Assembly (NCBI GenBank): GCA_002730525.1
Contig: PCAK01000043.1
Span: 24,161-88,160 of the forward strand
Length of the DNA: 64,000 bases
Direction of reading: 5' to 3'
Origin: Acidobacteriota bacterium
GTDB lineage: Bacteria; Acidobacteriota; Vicinamibacteria; Vicinamibacterales; UBA823
Below are positions 8,219 to 17,986 of the stretch, piece after piece. The notes below the pieces were generated by a model. That model did not search any database. It was not told the DNA's origin and worked only from the letters and a program-made list of their open reading frames with translations. Position numbers and translations under genes: made by a program. Position 1 is the stretch's first letter, and every line of letters begins with the position of its first letter.

Positions 8219-8995
8219 CTAGAGCCCCATGGCGTGATACCCGCCGTCGGCGAGGAGCACTTCCCCCGTGACGGCGCGGCCCGCATCGCTCAACAGGAAC
8301 ATCGCGGCATCGGCAACCTCACCAGCCTCGACGTTGCGTCGAAGTGGCGCGCGTTCTCGGTAGACCGAGAGGATGTCGGAAAACCCCGAGATGCCCGCCG
8401 CCGCCAGCGTCTTGATCGGCCCGGCCGAGATGGCGTTCACGCGGATCTGCTGCGGCCCGAGCTCGCTCGCCAGGTATCTGACGCTCGCCTCGAGCGCGGC
8501 CTTCGCCACACCCATCACGTTGTAGTTCGGAAAGACCCGTTCACTCCCGAGATAGGTCAGCGTCAGCAGGCTGCCGCCCTCGCGGCGCACCATCAACGGC
8601 GCCGTCGCCTGAGCCAACGCCACGAGGGAGTAGACGCTGACGTCGAGCGCGATCTGAAAATCGCCACGCGCTGTTTGCAGGAACGGCTCTTTGATCGCTT
8701 CGCGCGGCGCGAACGCCGCGGCGTGGACGAGAAAGTCCAGCCCCCCGAACTCGCGGTCGAGGCTCGCCGCCACGGCGGCGATCTGATCGTCCTGCGAGAC
8801 GTCGCACGGCAGGATCAGCGGCAACTGAGTCAACGTCTCGGCAAGCTTGCGGACGTTGCCTTCGAGCCGCTCGTTGACATAGGTCAGCGCCAGGCGCGCC
8901 CCAGCGCGGTCGGCCGCCTGCGCGATCGCCCATGCGATCGACCGATTGTTGGCGATGCCGACGATGAGGCCATGCTTGCCGGAGAGATCGCTCAT
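8219..8995 (-). CDS. fabI: Enoyl-[acyl-carrier-protein] reductase (NADH)
   Basis: Last reductive step of each fatty-acid elongation cycle, in the cytoplasm. It is an atypical short-chain dehydrogenase of 258 residues. The N-terminal nucleotide-binding segment reads GKHGLIVGIANNRSIAWAI, as in FabI rather than FabG. The catalytic Tyr-x6-Lys is seen in YNVMGVAK, and the C-terminal AISAGPIKTLAAAGI substrate-loop motif is typical. The usual DVSQDD and DFLVHAAAFAP segments are present. I chose MSDLSGKHG at 8995, with a GAGG site about 10 nt upstream; longer in-frame starts add unrelated residues. Confidence 0.93.
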   Translation of the reverse strand: MSDLSGKHGLIVGIANNRSIAWAIAQAADRAGARLALTYVNERLEGNVRKLAETLTQLPLILPCDVSQDDQIAAVAASLDREFGGLDFLVHAAAFAPREAIKEPFLQTARGDFQIALDVSVYSLVALAQATAPLMVRREGGSLLTLTYLGSERVFPNYNVMGVAKAALEASVRYLASELGPQQIRVNAISAGPIKTLAAAGISGFSDILSVYRERAPLRRNVEAGEVADAAMFLLSDAGRAVTGEVLLADGGYHAMGL

Positions 8996-9070
8996 GGGGA
9001 ACATACCTCGAACCATGCTGGTGGGCGGACCCACCGCACCGTCTCGTCGGACCGAACCGCGATCGTACGA

Positions 9071-9763
9071 TCAGGATGACTTCTTGCCGCGCCGCGCGGA
9101 TCGCGAGCGTGACTTCGAACGCTCGGACGAGCGCCCCGGACGCCGGTTGCCAGAGTCTGTGTTGGACTGGGAACGCCCCCCGTCGCGGGAGCGGCTGGCA
9201 AAGCCACCGCCGCTCCCCTGACCGCCATTGCCTGCCTGCCGTTTCCCCGAGCCCCACCCGTTGCCGTCCCGGCCGTTGCCGTTTCGGCCGTTCGACTGAC
9301 GGATGGTGAACTCATGCGTGCGCCGCTCGGAGACCTGTCCCTCGATGCGCGGCAGTGTCGCGCGGATCAGTGGTCGGCGTACTGGACCTTCGTCCTTCTG
9401 GGGCGCGGATTCCCCGAGTTGGGCGTTCTCGTCTGCGTCTGCGTCTGCGTCTGCGTCTTCAGTGGCCATCATGACATCCGGTGAGACGGCCGGCGTGGTT
9501 GCCGACTCGGGGGCCGCCGCGGTGTCCTCCGCGCTCGCGGCCCCGGCCGTGGCCGGCGCATCGAGCGCAGCCGCGGCTTTGGATTTGCGTTTCGGCGGCA
9601 CCTTGGCCGCCTTGTACTCGTGTTCGGCGTCGCACGTCGAGCAACGTGTCTGTTTGATCTCGTCGGACACAATCGCGACGACGGCGTGGTTCGTGACGCG
9701 GCGCTCACGCGGACAGTAGTCATCCACGTGGTCACCCAGCCGCAGCCGGCGTTCTTGCTTCAA
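9071..9763 (-). CDS. Zinc-ribbon protein with long disordered Ser/Arg/Gly-rich C-terminal tail
   Basis: A 230-residue protein with unusual composition. Residues 1-55 hold a likely zinc ribbon, with DDYCPRERR and, 23 residues on, RCSTCDAEHEYK. Residues 55-130 are Ala/Pro/Glu-rich with a DADADADADE run. Residues 130-160 form a short ordered patch (IRATLPRIEGQVSERRTHEF). Residues 160-230 are almost only Gly, Asn, Arg, Ser and Lys (GRNGNGRDGNG, then SKSRSRSARRGKKSS). Such RG/RS tails are typical of RNA-binding or condensate-forming proteins; an RNA role is inference. TTG 9763 is the only plausible start after an in-frame stop, and its ribosome site is weak. Confidence 0.7.
   Translation of the reverse strand: MKQERRLRLGDHVDDYCPRERRVTNHAVVAIVSDEIKQTRCSTCDAEHEYKAAKVPPKRKSKAAAALDAPATAGAASAEDTAAAPESATTPAVSPDVMMATEDADADADADENAQLGESAPQKDEGPVRRPLIRATLPRIEGQVSERRTHEFTIRQSNGRNGNGRDGNGWGSGKRQAGNGGQGSGGGFASRSRDGGRSQSNTDSGNRRPGRSSERSKSRSRSARRGKKSS
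9431..9458. repeat. Hexanucleotide microsatellite (GTCTGC)n
   Basis: Nearly five tandem copies of a 6-base unit lie in the coding sequence of the zinc-ribbon protein, where they encode the alternating Asp-Ala run. Because the unit is 6 bases, copy-number change would keep the frame and only alter the length of the acidic linker. Confidence 0.85.
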
Positions 9764-9837
9764 ACCCTAAAACCCAGGACTTCGAAAAGGAGTGCTCGTG
9801 CAGGCAAGAAGAGTGTAGCAGAGGACCCTGTGACGAC

Positions 9838-9851
9838 GCAACCATGGTTGC
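9838..9851. promoter_or_regulatory. Perfect 14-bp palindrome upstream of the zinc-ribbon gene
   Basis: GCAACCATGGTTGC is a complete palindrome in the 105-bp gap between the end of argH (9869) and the start of the zinc-ribbon gene (9763). It is a possible operator for that gene. I recognise no regulator consensus; chance occurrence is possible. Confidence 0.3.
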
Positions 9852-9868
9852 ATCGCACGCACCTGCCG

Positions 9869-11265
<1,397 letters not shown>

Positions 11266-11269
<4 letters not shown>

Positions 11270-12501
11270 CCCCCGCTCTTCTGCGCTTTGGCCGCCGCGG
11301 TTGGGCGAAGTCCTTCCGGCGCCTTGCGCGCGGCCGTCTCGACCGGCAGCCCGAAGATCTTGATGAAGCCTTCGGCGGCAGTGTGATCGAACTGATCCTC
11401 GGCATCGTAGGTCGCCAGCGCATGCTCGTAGAGCGCAAACGGCGACTGGCGGCCGACCACCCGGCAGTCGCCCTTGAAGAGCTTGAGCCGGATCGTGCCG
11501 GTCACGCGCGTCTGCACGTAGGCCGTGAACGCGTCGATCGCTTCACGTGTCGGCGTGAACCAGAGGCCGTCGTAGACGAGGTCGGCATAGGTCCCGGCGA
11601 GGTCGCGCTTCAACCGCTCGAGATCACGCGGGATGACCATCATCTCCAGCTCGCGATGCGCCATGTGCAGGACGGTCGCCGCGGGCGCCTCGTAGATCTC
11701 CCGCGACTTGATGCCGACGAGCCGGTTCTCCACCATGTCGATCCGCCCAACGCCGTGGGAGCCGGCGATCGTGTCCACGCTGTGAATCAATTCGAGGAGC
11801 GGCATGGCGACTCCGTTCACCTCGGTCGGGACACCCTCCGCGAACTGGATCTCGACGTAGGCCGGAGCATCCGGACACTCGGACGGCGACCGGGTCATCG
11901 TGTAGATCTCCTCCGGCGGCTCGGTCCACGGATCCTCGAGCACGCCGCACTCGATCGACCGGCCCCAGAGATTTGAATCGGTGCTGTAAGGACTGTCGAC
12001 CGTGGCCGGCACCGGGATGCCGCGCTGCTCGGCGTAGGCGATCTCATCGGGCCGACTCATCTGCCAGACGCGGGCGGGCGCAATGACGCGAATGGCCGGG
12101 TTCAGGGCCCGGGCCGAGACATCGATCCGCACCTGATCGTTGCCCTTGCCGGTGCACCCATGGGCGATGGCCGTCGCGTCTTCCATCTCGGCGATCTCGA
12201 TGAGGCGCTTGGCAATCAGCGGCCGGCCCAGCGACGTCGCCATCGGGTACCGGCCTTCGTACAACGCACCGACTTGCAAATTCGGAAGGATGTACTCGCG
12301 CACGAACTCCTCCCGCACGTCGAGCACATGGGCCCTGACGGCGCCCACCGCCAGCGCACGCTCACGAACGTCGTCGAGCTCCTTGCCCTGCCCCATGTCG
12401 AGCGTCACGGCGATGATCTCGGCGTCGTGCTGCTCGGCCAGCCACGGAATGGCGATCGAGGTATCGAGGCCGCCCGAATATGCGAGTACGATCCGTTCCA
12501 T
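11266..12501 (-). CDS. argG: Argininosuccinate synthase
   Basis: ATP-dependent joining of citrulline and aspartate. It has 411 residues starting MERIVLAYSGGLDTS, where AYSGGLDTS is the PP-loop ATP site. GCTGKGNDQVR, the YSTDSNLWGRS segment and EGVPTEVNG are family hallmarks. The start at 12501 has an AAGGAGAT ribosome site; the frame stays open to 12693 but that part overlaps argR and is not family-like. It is coupled to argH. Confidence 0.97.
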
Positions 12502-12538
12502 CAGTTCATCTCCTTCTCGATTTGCACAGTCTTCAGCG

Positions 12539-12991
12539 TCAGGCCTTGGCCCATGTCTCGAACCGCTTCGCGATGTCGGCCGCCGCGCGACGGTGGCGGC
12601 CGATGACGAGAATCGTGTCGTCCCCGCCGATCGTGCCGACAACCTCGTGGTAGGCGGCCTGGTCGATCGCCAGTGCCAGCAACTGGGCTTCACCGGGGTC
12701 GGTCTTCAGCACGATCAGCTGCTCGACCCGGTCGATCCGCTTCAGGTAGTCGGCGACGGCGCGCTGGACCTCGGCGCGCGGGTCGGTGGCTCGCGCCGGG
12801 GCAATGTCAGCTCGTTGGTACGCCCCATCCGCCGCCCGCTTGACCAGGCCGAGCTCCTTGATGTCGCGGGACAGCGTGGCCTGGGTTGCGTCGAACCCCT
12901 GCCGTTTCAGGAGTTTCCGCAGTACGGCCTGACTGTGGATGGCCTCGTGGCTGACGAGGTCGACGATGGCGGCCTGGCGAAACTGCTTCAT
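12539..12991 (-). CDS. argR: Arginine repressor
   Basis: Arginine-responsive hexameric repressor of arginine genes. At 150 residues it is of normal length. The N-terminal winged helix (residues about 1-70) contains the recognition helix region TQATLSRDIKELGL. The C-terminal oligomerisation and arginine-binding domain contains GTIGGDDTILVI, the arginine-site motif. It is divergently transcribed from argC across an AT-rich gap and leads the argR-argG-argH series, so it probably represses both directions and itself. Confidence 0.95.
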   Translation of the reverse strand: MKQFRQAAIVDLVSHEAIHSQAVLRKLLKRQGFDATQATLSRDIKELGLVKRAADGAYQRADIAPARATDPRAEVQRAVADYLKRIDRVEQLIVLKTDPGEAQLLALAIDQAAYHEVVGTIGGDDTILVIGRHRRAAADIAKRFETWAKA

Positions 12992-13040
12992 GGCCTATGC
13001 GTCGACGCGCACCCGAAAAGACGCTGGTTTCATTGACCCG

Positions 13041-13095
13041 TTGCCGTGAATGTGGTATATATATTCTGTTAACTGTATAAATATACATCAGTCGG
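13041..13095. promoter_or_regulatory. AT-rich divergent control region between argR and argC (candidate ARG boxes)
   Basis: In sharp contrast to the G+C-rich surroundings, 13056-13088 is almost all A and T. It contains the inverted repeat TGTATA-AA-TATACA at 13074-13087 and, just before it, a TATATATATTC stretch. ArgR operators (ARG boxes) are AT-rich imperfect 18-bp palindromes, usually in pairs, so these are good candidates. TATATT at 13060-13065 could be a -10 element for argC. The operator assignment is inference from position and composition. Confidence 0.6.
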
Positions 13096-13101
13096 GTGAA
13101 T

Positions 13102-14082
13102 ATGCAAACAGTGCGGGTGGGGGTGGCGGGCGCCACCGGGTACGCGGGCCAGGAACTCCTCGCGATCCTATCGCGCCACCCGCGCGTCTCCCTGACCGCG
13201 GCGATGTCCTCGGGCACCGGCCAGACGGAGTTGCCGCGGCTCGCGGGCGTATGGGACGGCCGCGTGGAACCGCTGTCGATCGACCAGCTCGCCGACGTCG
13301 CGGCCGTCTTCCTGGCGCTCCCCGACCCGATCACGGCCGAGGTCGCGCCGGCGCTGGTGGCACGCGGCGTCCGCGTCTTCGATCTCTCCGGCACGTTCCG
13401 CCTACGCGATGCCGAGCAGCGCGCGAAGTGGTATCCGCCGACGCCCGACGAGGCCGCAACGGCGGCAGTCTACGGTCTGCCCGAACACCATCGCGAAGCG
13501 CTGCCGGGGGCGTCGCTCGTCGCATGTCCGGGATGCTACCCAACGGCCGCCATCCTCGCGCTCCGCCCGCTGGTGACGGCGGGCCTGCTGACCGGCGATC
13601 TCGTCGTCGACGCCAAGTCGGGAATCTCGGGCGCCGGCAAGACGCCGAGCGAGCGGACCCACTTCTCTGCCAGTCACGGCAACGTCGCGGCGTACAAGGT
13701 GTTCACGCACCGCCACACCGCCGAGATCGAGCAGGAGCTTCAGGTGCCGGTGACCTTCGTCCCGCATCTCGTCCCACTCGACCGCGGCATCCTGGAGACG
13801 ATCTACGCTCGCGTCCGGCCAGGTGCCGGAGCGCGTGAGGTCGAGGCAACGCTCCGGGCGGCGTACGACGAAGCAGCCTTCGTCCGCCTCCGGGGAGCGA
13901 CCTTGCCGGAGATCCGGGACGTGGTCCACACGAACTTCTGCGACATCGGGTGGTCAGTGCACGACGACGGCCGCCTCGTGGTCGTCGCCTGTCTCGACAA
14001 TCTGGTCAAGGGCGCCGCCGGGCAGGCGGTGCAGGCCTTCAACATCGCGTTCGGCCTCGACGAGCGCGATGGGCTGCGCTGA
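13102..14082 (+). CDS. argC: N-acetyl-gamma-glutamyl-phosphate reductase
   Basis: NADPH-dependent reduction of N-acetylglutamyl phosphate to the semialdehyde. It has 326 residues. The N-terminal nucleotide fold reads RVGVAGATGYAGQELL. The active-site Cys lies in VACPGCYPTA (residues about 138-147), and HRHTAEIEQEL and FVPHLVPLDRGIL are family motifs. I chose ATG 13102; GTG 13096 is possible. It is the first gene of the six-gene rightward arginine operon. Confidence 0.96.
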   Translation: MQTVRVGVAGATGYAGQELLAILSRHPRVSLTAAMSSGTGQTELPRLAGVWDGRVEPLSIDQLADVAAVFLALPDPITAEVAPALVARGVRVFDLSGTFRLRDAEQRAKWYPPTPDEAATAAVYGLPEHHREALPGASLVACPGCYPTAAILALRPLVTAGLLTGDLVVDAKSGISGAGKTPSERTHFSASHGNVAAYKVFTHRHTAEIEQELQVPVTFVPHLVPLDRGILETIYARVRPGAGAREVEATLRAAYDEAAFVRLRGATLPEIRDVVHTNFCDIGWSVHDDGRLVVVACLDNLVKGAAGQAVQAFNIAFGLDERDGLR

Positions 14083-14098
14083 GGAGGGCGACGCCACG

Positions 14099-14965
14099 GT
14101 GCCCGAATCCCCTCAAGCTGTCGCTGCCGGCCCGATCGTCCTGAAGCTCGGCGGTGAACTGGTCGACTCGCCGATGGCGGCCGAGCGTACCGCGGCCCTC
14201 ATCGCCCGGAGCGCCGGCCAGCGACCGATCGTGGTCGTCCACGGCGGCGGACGCGAGATCAACGCCGAACTGGCGAAGGCCGGGTTCGACAAGCGCGCCG
14301 TCGACGGTCTGCGAGTGACGGATCAGACGACGCTCGACCTCGTCGTCGGCGTCCTGGCCGGCCGAGTCAACACGCGGCTCGTCGCAGCCGTGACCCAGGC
14401 CGGCATCCCGGCGGTCGGCCTGACTGGCGCCGATGACAGCATCGGTCTCTGCCGTCGAGCCGAACCGTACCGCGCCCTGGATGGAAGCACCGTCGACCTG
14501 GGCTTCGTGGGACAGCCGGTGTCGACCGAAGCACCGCGGCTGCTCGACCGGCTCCGGCGGGCGGGCTTCACTCCGGTCATCGCGTGCATCGGGGTCACTG
14601 AAGACGGGCAGTTGCTCAACGTGAACGCCGACGCGCTCGCTGCACAGCTGGCGGTGAATCTGAAGGCGGGCCGGCTCGTCATCGCGGGCACGACGCCCGG
14701 CGTCCTTGGTAGCGACGGCCGATCGGTCGAGCGTCTGGACGACGCGGCGATCGACGACCTCAAGGCCAGGGGCGACGTCAGTGCCGGCATGGTTGCCAAG
14801 CTCGACGCCTGCCGCATGGCCAGCGAGGGCGGTGTCGAGGCGGTCGTCATCGCCGACGGCCGCGAGACCATCGACCTCGAGTTACTACCGGGAACCGTCG
14901 TGGTGGCGCGCCGGGCGCCCATCGACGCGCCCGGAGCCGCGGCGAGCCAGGAGAGCCGATCGTGA
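14099..14965 (+). CDS. argB: Acetylglutamate kinase
   Basis: Phosphorylates N-acetylglutamate. It has 288 residues from GTG 14099, which follows a GAGGAGG site by about 10 nt; ATG 14069 is an alternative overlapping argC. The amino-acid-kinase motifs are KLGGEL near residue 16 and VVHGGGREIN near residue 45, followed by NVNADALAAQLAV and the C-terminal GMVAKLDACRMA. It does not have the long N-terminal helix of arginine-inhibited hexameric NAGK, so feedback control may be weak (inference). The stop overlaps argD. Confidence 0.95.
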   Translation: MPESPQAVAAGPIVLKLGGELVDSPMAAERTAALIARSAGQRPIVVVHGGGREINAELAKAGFDKRAVDGLRVTDQTTLDLVVGVLAGRVNTRLVAAVTQAGIPAVGLTGADDSIGLCRRAEPYRALDGSTVDLGFVGQPVSTEAPRLLDRLRRAGFTPVIACIGVTEDGQLLNVNADALAAQLAVNLKAGRLVIAGTTPGVLGSDGRSVERLDDAAIDDLKARGDVSAGMVAKLDACRMASEGGVEAVVIADGRETIDLELLPGTVVVARRAPIDAPGAAASQESRS

Positions 14966-16182
14966 CGAGCAAGGACATTCTCGCGGCCGAAGCCGCGCAC
15001 ATCCTGCAAACCTACAAGCGTGCACCGATCGTGTTCTCGCGCGGTAGCGGTGTGCATCTGTTCGACGACTCGGGACAGGCGTACACCGACCTGCTGTCGG
15101 GCATCGGCGTAGCGTCGCTCGGCCATGCCCACCCCGGGCTCGCTGCGGCCATCGCCGACCAGGCCAAGACGTTGGTGCACACGTCGAACCTCTACTTCCA
15201 CCCGCTCCAAGGACAGCTCGCGGCCCGGCTCGCGGAGCTATCGGGATTGCCTCGGGCCTTCTTCTGCAACAGTGGTTCGGAGGCCGTCGAAGCGTGCCTC
15301 AAGTTCGCGCGCCGCTACTGGCACACCGCGGGCGACAAGACCCGAAGCGAGGTCATCGCACTTGAGCGTTCGTTCCACGGTCGAACACTCGGCGCGCTCT
15401 CGACCACCTGGCAGCCTTCGTACCGCGAGCCGTTCCAGCCGCTCGTCCCCGGCGTCACCTTCGTCCCCGCCGAGGCCGATACGCTCACCGCGGCCATCTC
15501 GTCCACGACGCAAGCGGTCATCGTGGAGCCGCTCCAGGGCGAAGGCGGCATCCGTCCGCTGCCACCCGAGGTCGCACGCGCGCTGCAGCAGGCGTGCGAC
15601 GACACCGGCGCGCTGCTGATCGCCGACGAGGTCCAGTGCGGACTCGGGCGCACGGGGCACCCGTTCTTCTTCCAGGCGCTCGACCTCCGCCCCGACCTGA
15701 TCTCGGTGGGCAAGGCCCTCGGCGCGGGCTTTCCCGTCGGCGCGGCGCTCGTCGGCGATCGCGTCGCCGCCGCGGTTGCCTACGGCGATCACGGCAGCAC
15801 CTACGGCGGAAACCTGCTCGCATGCCGGGCGGCCCTCGTCTTTCTCGAAGAACTGATGGACCACGGCCTCCTCGACCATGTCCGGACCGTCGGCGCGATC
15901 GCCCAGCAGCGACTGCGCGCGCTGGCGGACCGGCACGCCGCCATCACCGATGTCCGCGGTGCCGGCGTGATGTGGGGGATCGAAGTCGACGCCGAGGCGC
16001 CCGAGGGCGCTGACGTCGCGGCCGTCGCGACCGCCGCGCTCGAGCGCCGGCTGCTCGTGAACCGGACCGCCGGGAACGTCGTCCGCCTGCTGCCGCCGCT
16101 GACGATCACCGCGGAGGAACTTGGCGCCGCACTCGACACGCTGGACACGTCGTTCGACTCCGTCCTCGGAGGGACGTCGTGA
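14962..16182 (+). CDS. argD: Acetylornithine aminotransferase
   Basis: PLP-dependent class III aminotransferase making N-acetylornithine. It has 406 residues. FCNSGSEAVEACLKFAR is the PLP phosphate-binding region, LIADEVQCGLGRTG holds the cofactor Asp, and SVGKALGAGFP holds the Schiff-base Lys. The GTG start at 14962 overlaps the argB stop (GTGA). Some members also act on succinyldiaminopimelate; the arginine context favours ArgD. Confidence 0.95.
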   Translation: MTSKDILAAEAAHILQTYKRAPIVFSRGSGVHLFDDSGQAYTDLLSGIGVASLGHAHPGLAAAIADQAKTLVHTSNLYFHPLQGQLAARLAELSGLPRAFFCNSGSEAVEACLKFARRYWHTAGDKTRSEVIALERSFHGRTLGALSTTWQPSYREPFQPLVPGVTFVPAEADTLTAAISSTTQAVIVEPLQGEGGIRPLPPEVARALQQACDDTGALLIADEVQCGLGRTGHPFFFQALDLRPDLISVGKALGAGFPVGAALVGDRVAAAVAYGDHGSTYGGNLLACRAALVFLEELMDHGLLDHVRTVGAIAQQRLRALADRHAAITDVRGAGVMWGIEVDAEAPEGADVAAVATAALERRLLVNRTAGNVVRLLPPLTITAEELGAALDTLDTSFDSVLGGTS

Positions 16183-16751
16183 CCGCCACGGTGTACGCCC
16201 CGGTGACCGCTCCGCAACGATCGATCGTGTCCCCAAAGACCAAGGGCATGCGGCATGCGACGATCCGGGCGGCCACCGTGGTGGATGCCGCCCGGCTGCA
16301 CCAACTCATCGCCGATCATCTGGCCGAAGGACGACTGCTACCGCGCGGGTTGCCCGACCTCGAAGCCCACGCGACGCGCTTCTTCGTCGCCACCGCGGGC
16401 GAGGCGATCGTGGGCTGTGCGGAACTCGCCCCGCTCGGGCGCTCGGTCGCGGAGGTCCGCTCGCTGGCGGTCGAGGCGTCGCATCGGGGTGTTGGCGTTG
16501 GTGCCGCCCTGATCGGTGCGGTCATCGCGAAGGCGCGCGCGGGATACTTCGCCCGTCTCTCAGCATTCACCCACGAACCCGCACCCTTCGTCCGCAGGGG
16601 CTTCTCAATCGTGCCGCGACTCTGGGTCCCGCAGAAGATCGCCACCGACTGCGTCACCTGCGACCGTCTCCGCCACTGCGAGCAACGGGCGCTCCTTCTC
16701 GATCTCCGATCGGCCGGAACCTCGCCAGAGGCGCCGCCGCAGGTCGCGTGA
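16179..16751 (+). CDS. argA: Short-form (GNAT) N-acetylglutamate synthase
   Basis: First step of arginine synthesis, acetyl-CoA plus glutamate. It is a single GNAT domain with no kinase-like domain, as in the short ArgA forms of several phyla. The acetyl-CoA loop is near SHRGVGVGAALIGAV. The C-terminal VPQKIATDCVTCDRLRHC motif, with its cysteines, is characteristic of this ArgA type. GTG 16179 overlaps argD (GTGA); the conserved part begins MRHATIRAAT at 16248, which may be the true start. Confidence 0.8.
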   Translation: MTATVYAPVTAPQRSIVSPKTKGMRHATIRAATVVDAARLHQLIADHLAEGRLLPRGLPDLEAHATRFFVATAGEAIVGCAELAPLGRSVAEVRSLAVEASHRGVGVGAALIGAVIAKARAGYFARLSAFTHEPAPFVRRGFSIVPRLWVPQKIATDCVTCDRLRHCEQRALLLDLRSAGTSPEAPPQVA

Positions 16752-16770
16752 CCGGACATCGGTACCAACG

Positions 16771-17976
16771 ATGAGTTCTGACAAGGACATCGCCGGCGGC
16801 GTCACCGCGCCGGACGAGTTCCGCGCCGCAGGCGTGGCCTGCGGCATCAAGGCCGACGGACTCGACCTCGCGGTCGTGGACGCCGGCACCGCAGTACCGG
16901 CCGCCGCGGTGTTCACGACGAACCTCGTCACGGCGGCACCGGTCCTGCTGTCGCGGGCGCATCTCGAACAGAGTGGGGCGCGGGCGCGCGCAGTCGTCAT
17001 CAACAGCGGTTGCGCGAACGCGTGCACCGGAGATGCCGGCATGGCCGTGGCTCGCGCGATGGCAGACGCCGGCGCGGAACACCTGGACTGCACCCCCGCG
17101 GAGATCCTCGTCGCCTCGACCGGCGTCATCGGCGTCGAACTCGACAGCGCGAAGGTCGGGCGCGGGATCGCTGCCGCTTCGTCCGCGGTCAGCCGGGAGG
17201 GGCATCTGGATGCGGCCCGGGCCATTCTGACGACCGATCTGGGCCCGAAGGAATCGGCGGCGCGAGCCGAAACCAGCGCCGGTGACTTCCGCGTAGGCGG
17301 CATGGCCAAGGGCGCCGGCATGATCGAACCGAACATGGCGACGATGCTCGCCGTGCTGACGACTGACGCGAAGGTCGACGCGGCGCGCCTGCAGCTTGCG
17401 CTGCGCCAGGCAGTGGACGACACGTTCAACGCCATCACGGTGGACGGCGAATGTTCGACCAACGACACCGTCTTCGCGCTGGCGAGCGGCGCCAGCGACG
17501 TCGAGATCGACGACGCCACCTTCCCGACGCTCGTCGACACATTCCGAGTGGTCGCGCGCGATCTCGCGGTGGCGATCGTGCGAGGCGGTGAAGGCGCCAG
17601 CAAGCTGGTGGCGATCCGCGCGCACGGCGCCCGATCGCTGGACGACGCGCGGCACGCCGCCCATACGCTTGCCAACTCGCTGCTGGTCAAGACCGCGGTG
17701 CACGGTGGCGATCCCAACTGGGGCCGGCTCGTGGCCGCCGCCGGACGCGCCGGCGTGGCGTTCGATCCCTCACGGGCTGTCGTCAAGATCGGCGACACGG
17801 TGCTCTTCGAGCACGGTCGCCCATTCGACGATCGGGCGCCGGACGCGGCGGAACACCTGCGCGGCACCGATATCGAGATTCAGGTCGACCTCGGCGTCGG
17901 CACCCACGAGGCGACGGTCTGGACCTGCGACCTCAGCGCCGAGTACGTGCGAATCAATTCGGAGTACCGAACGTAG
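16771..17976 (+). CDS. argJ: Ornithine acetyltransferase / N-acetylglutamate synthase
   Basis: Recycles the acetyl group from N-acetylornithine to glutamate. It has 401 residues. The proenzyme self-cleaves before a Thr that becomes the N-terminal nucleophile; the cleavage region is KGAGMIEPNMATMLAVLTTD, with the Ala-Thr bond in MATML. INSGCANACTG and the C-terminal VHGGDPNWGRLVAAAGRAG are family motifs. ArgJ explains the absence of an argE deacetylase. As argA is also present, it may be monofunctional. Start ATG 16771, 19 bp after argA. Confidence 0.96.
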   Translation: MSSDKDIAGGVTAPDEFRAAGVACGIKADGLDLAVVDAGTAVPAAAVFTTNLVTAAPVLLSRAHLEQSGARARAVVINSGCANACTGDAGMAVARAMADAGAEHLDCTPAEILVASTGVIGVELDSAKVGRGIAAASSAVSREGHLDAARAILTTDLGPKESAARAETSAGDFRVGGMAKGAGMIEPNMATMLAVLTTDAKVDAARLQLALRQAVDDTFNAITVDGECSTNDTVFALASGASDVEIDDATFPTLVDTFRVVARDLAVAIVRGGEGASKLVAIRAHGARSLDDARHAAHTLANSLLVKTAVHGGDPNWGRLVAAAGRAGVAFDPSRAVVKIGDTVLFEHGRPFDDRAPDAAEHLRGTDIEIQVDLGVGTHEATVWTCDLSAEYVRINSEYRT

Positions 17977-17986
17977 GTAGGCACCA

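Noticed and set aside
12502..12693. 64-codon N-terminal extension of argG
   Set aside because: It overlaps argR, has no family similarity, and the internal ATG at 12501 has a strong ribosome site and starts exactly at the conserved sequence.
13041..13101. Exact E. coli-type ARG box
   Set aside because: No stretch fits the 18-bp consensus closely; only general ARG-box-like palindromes are claimed.
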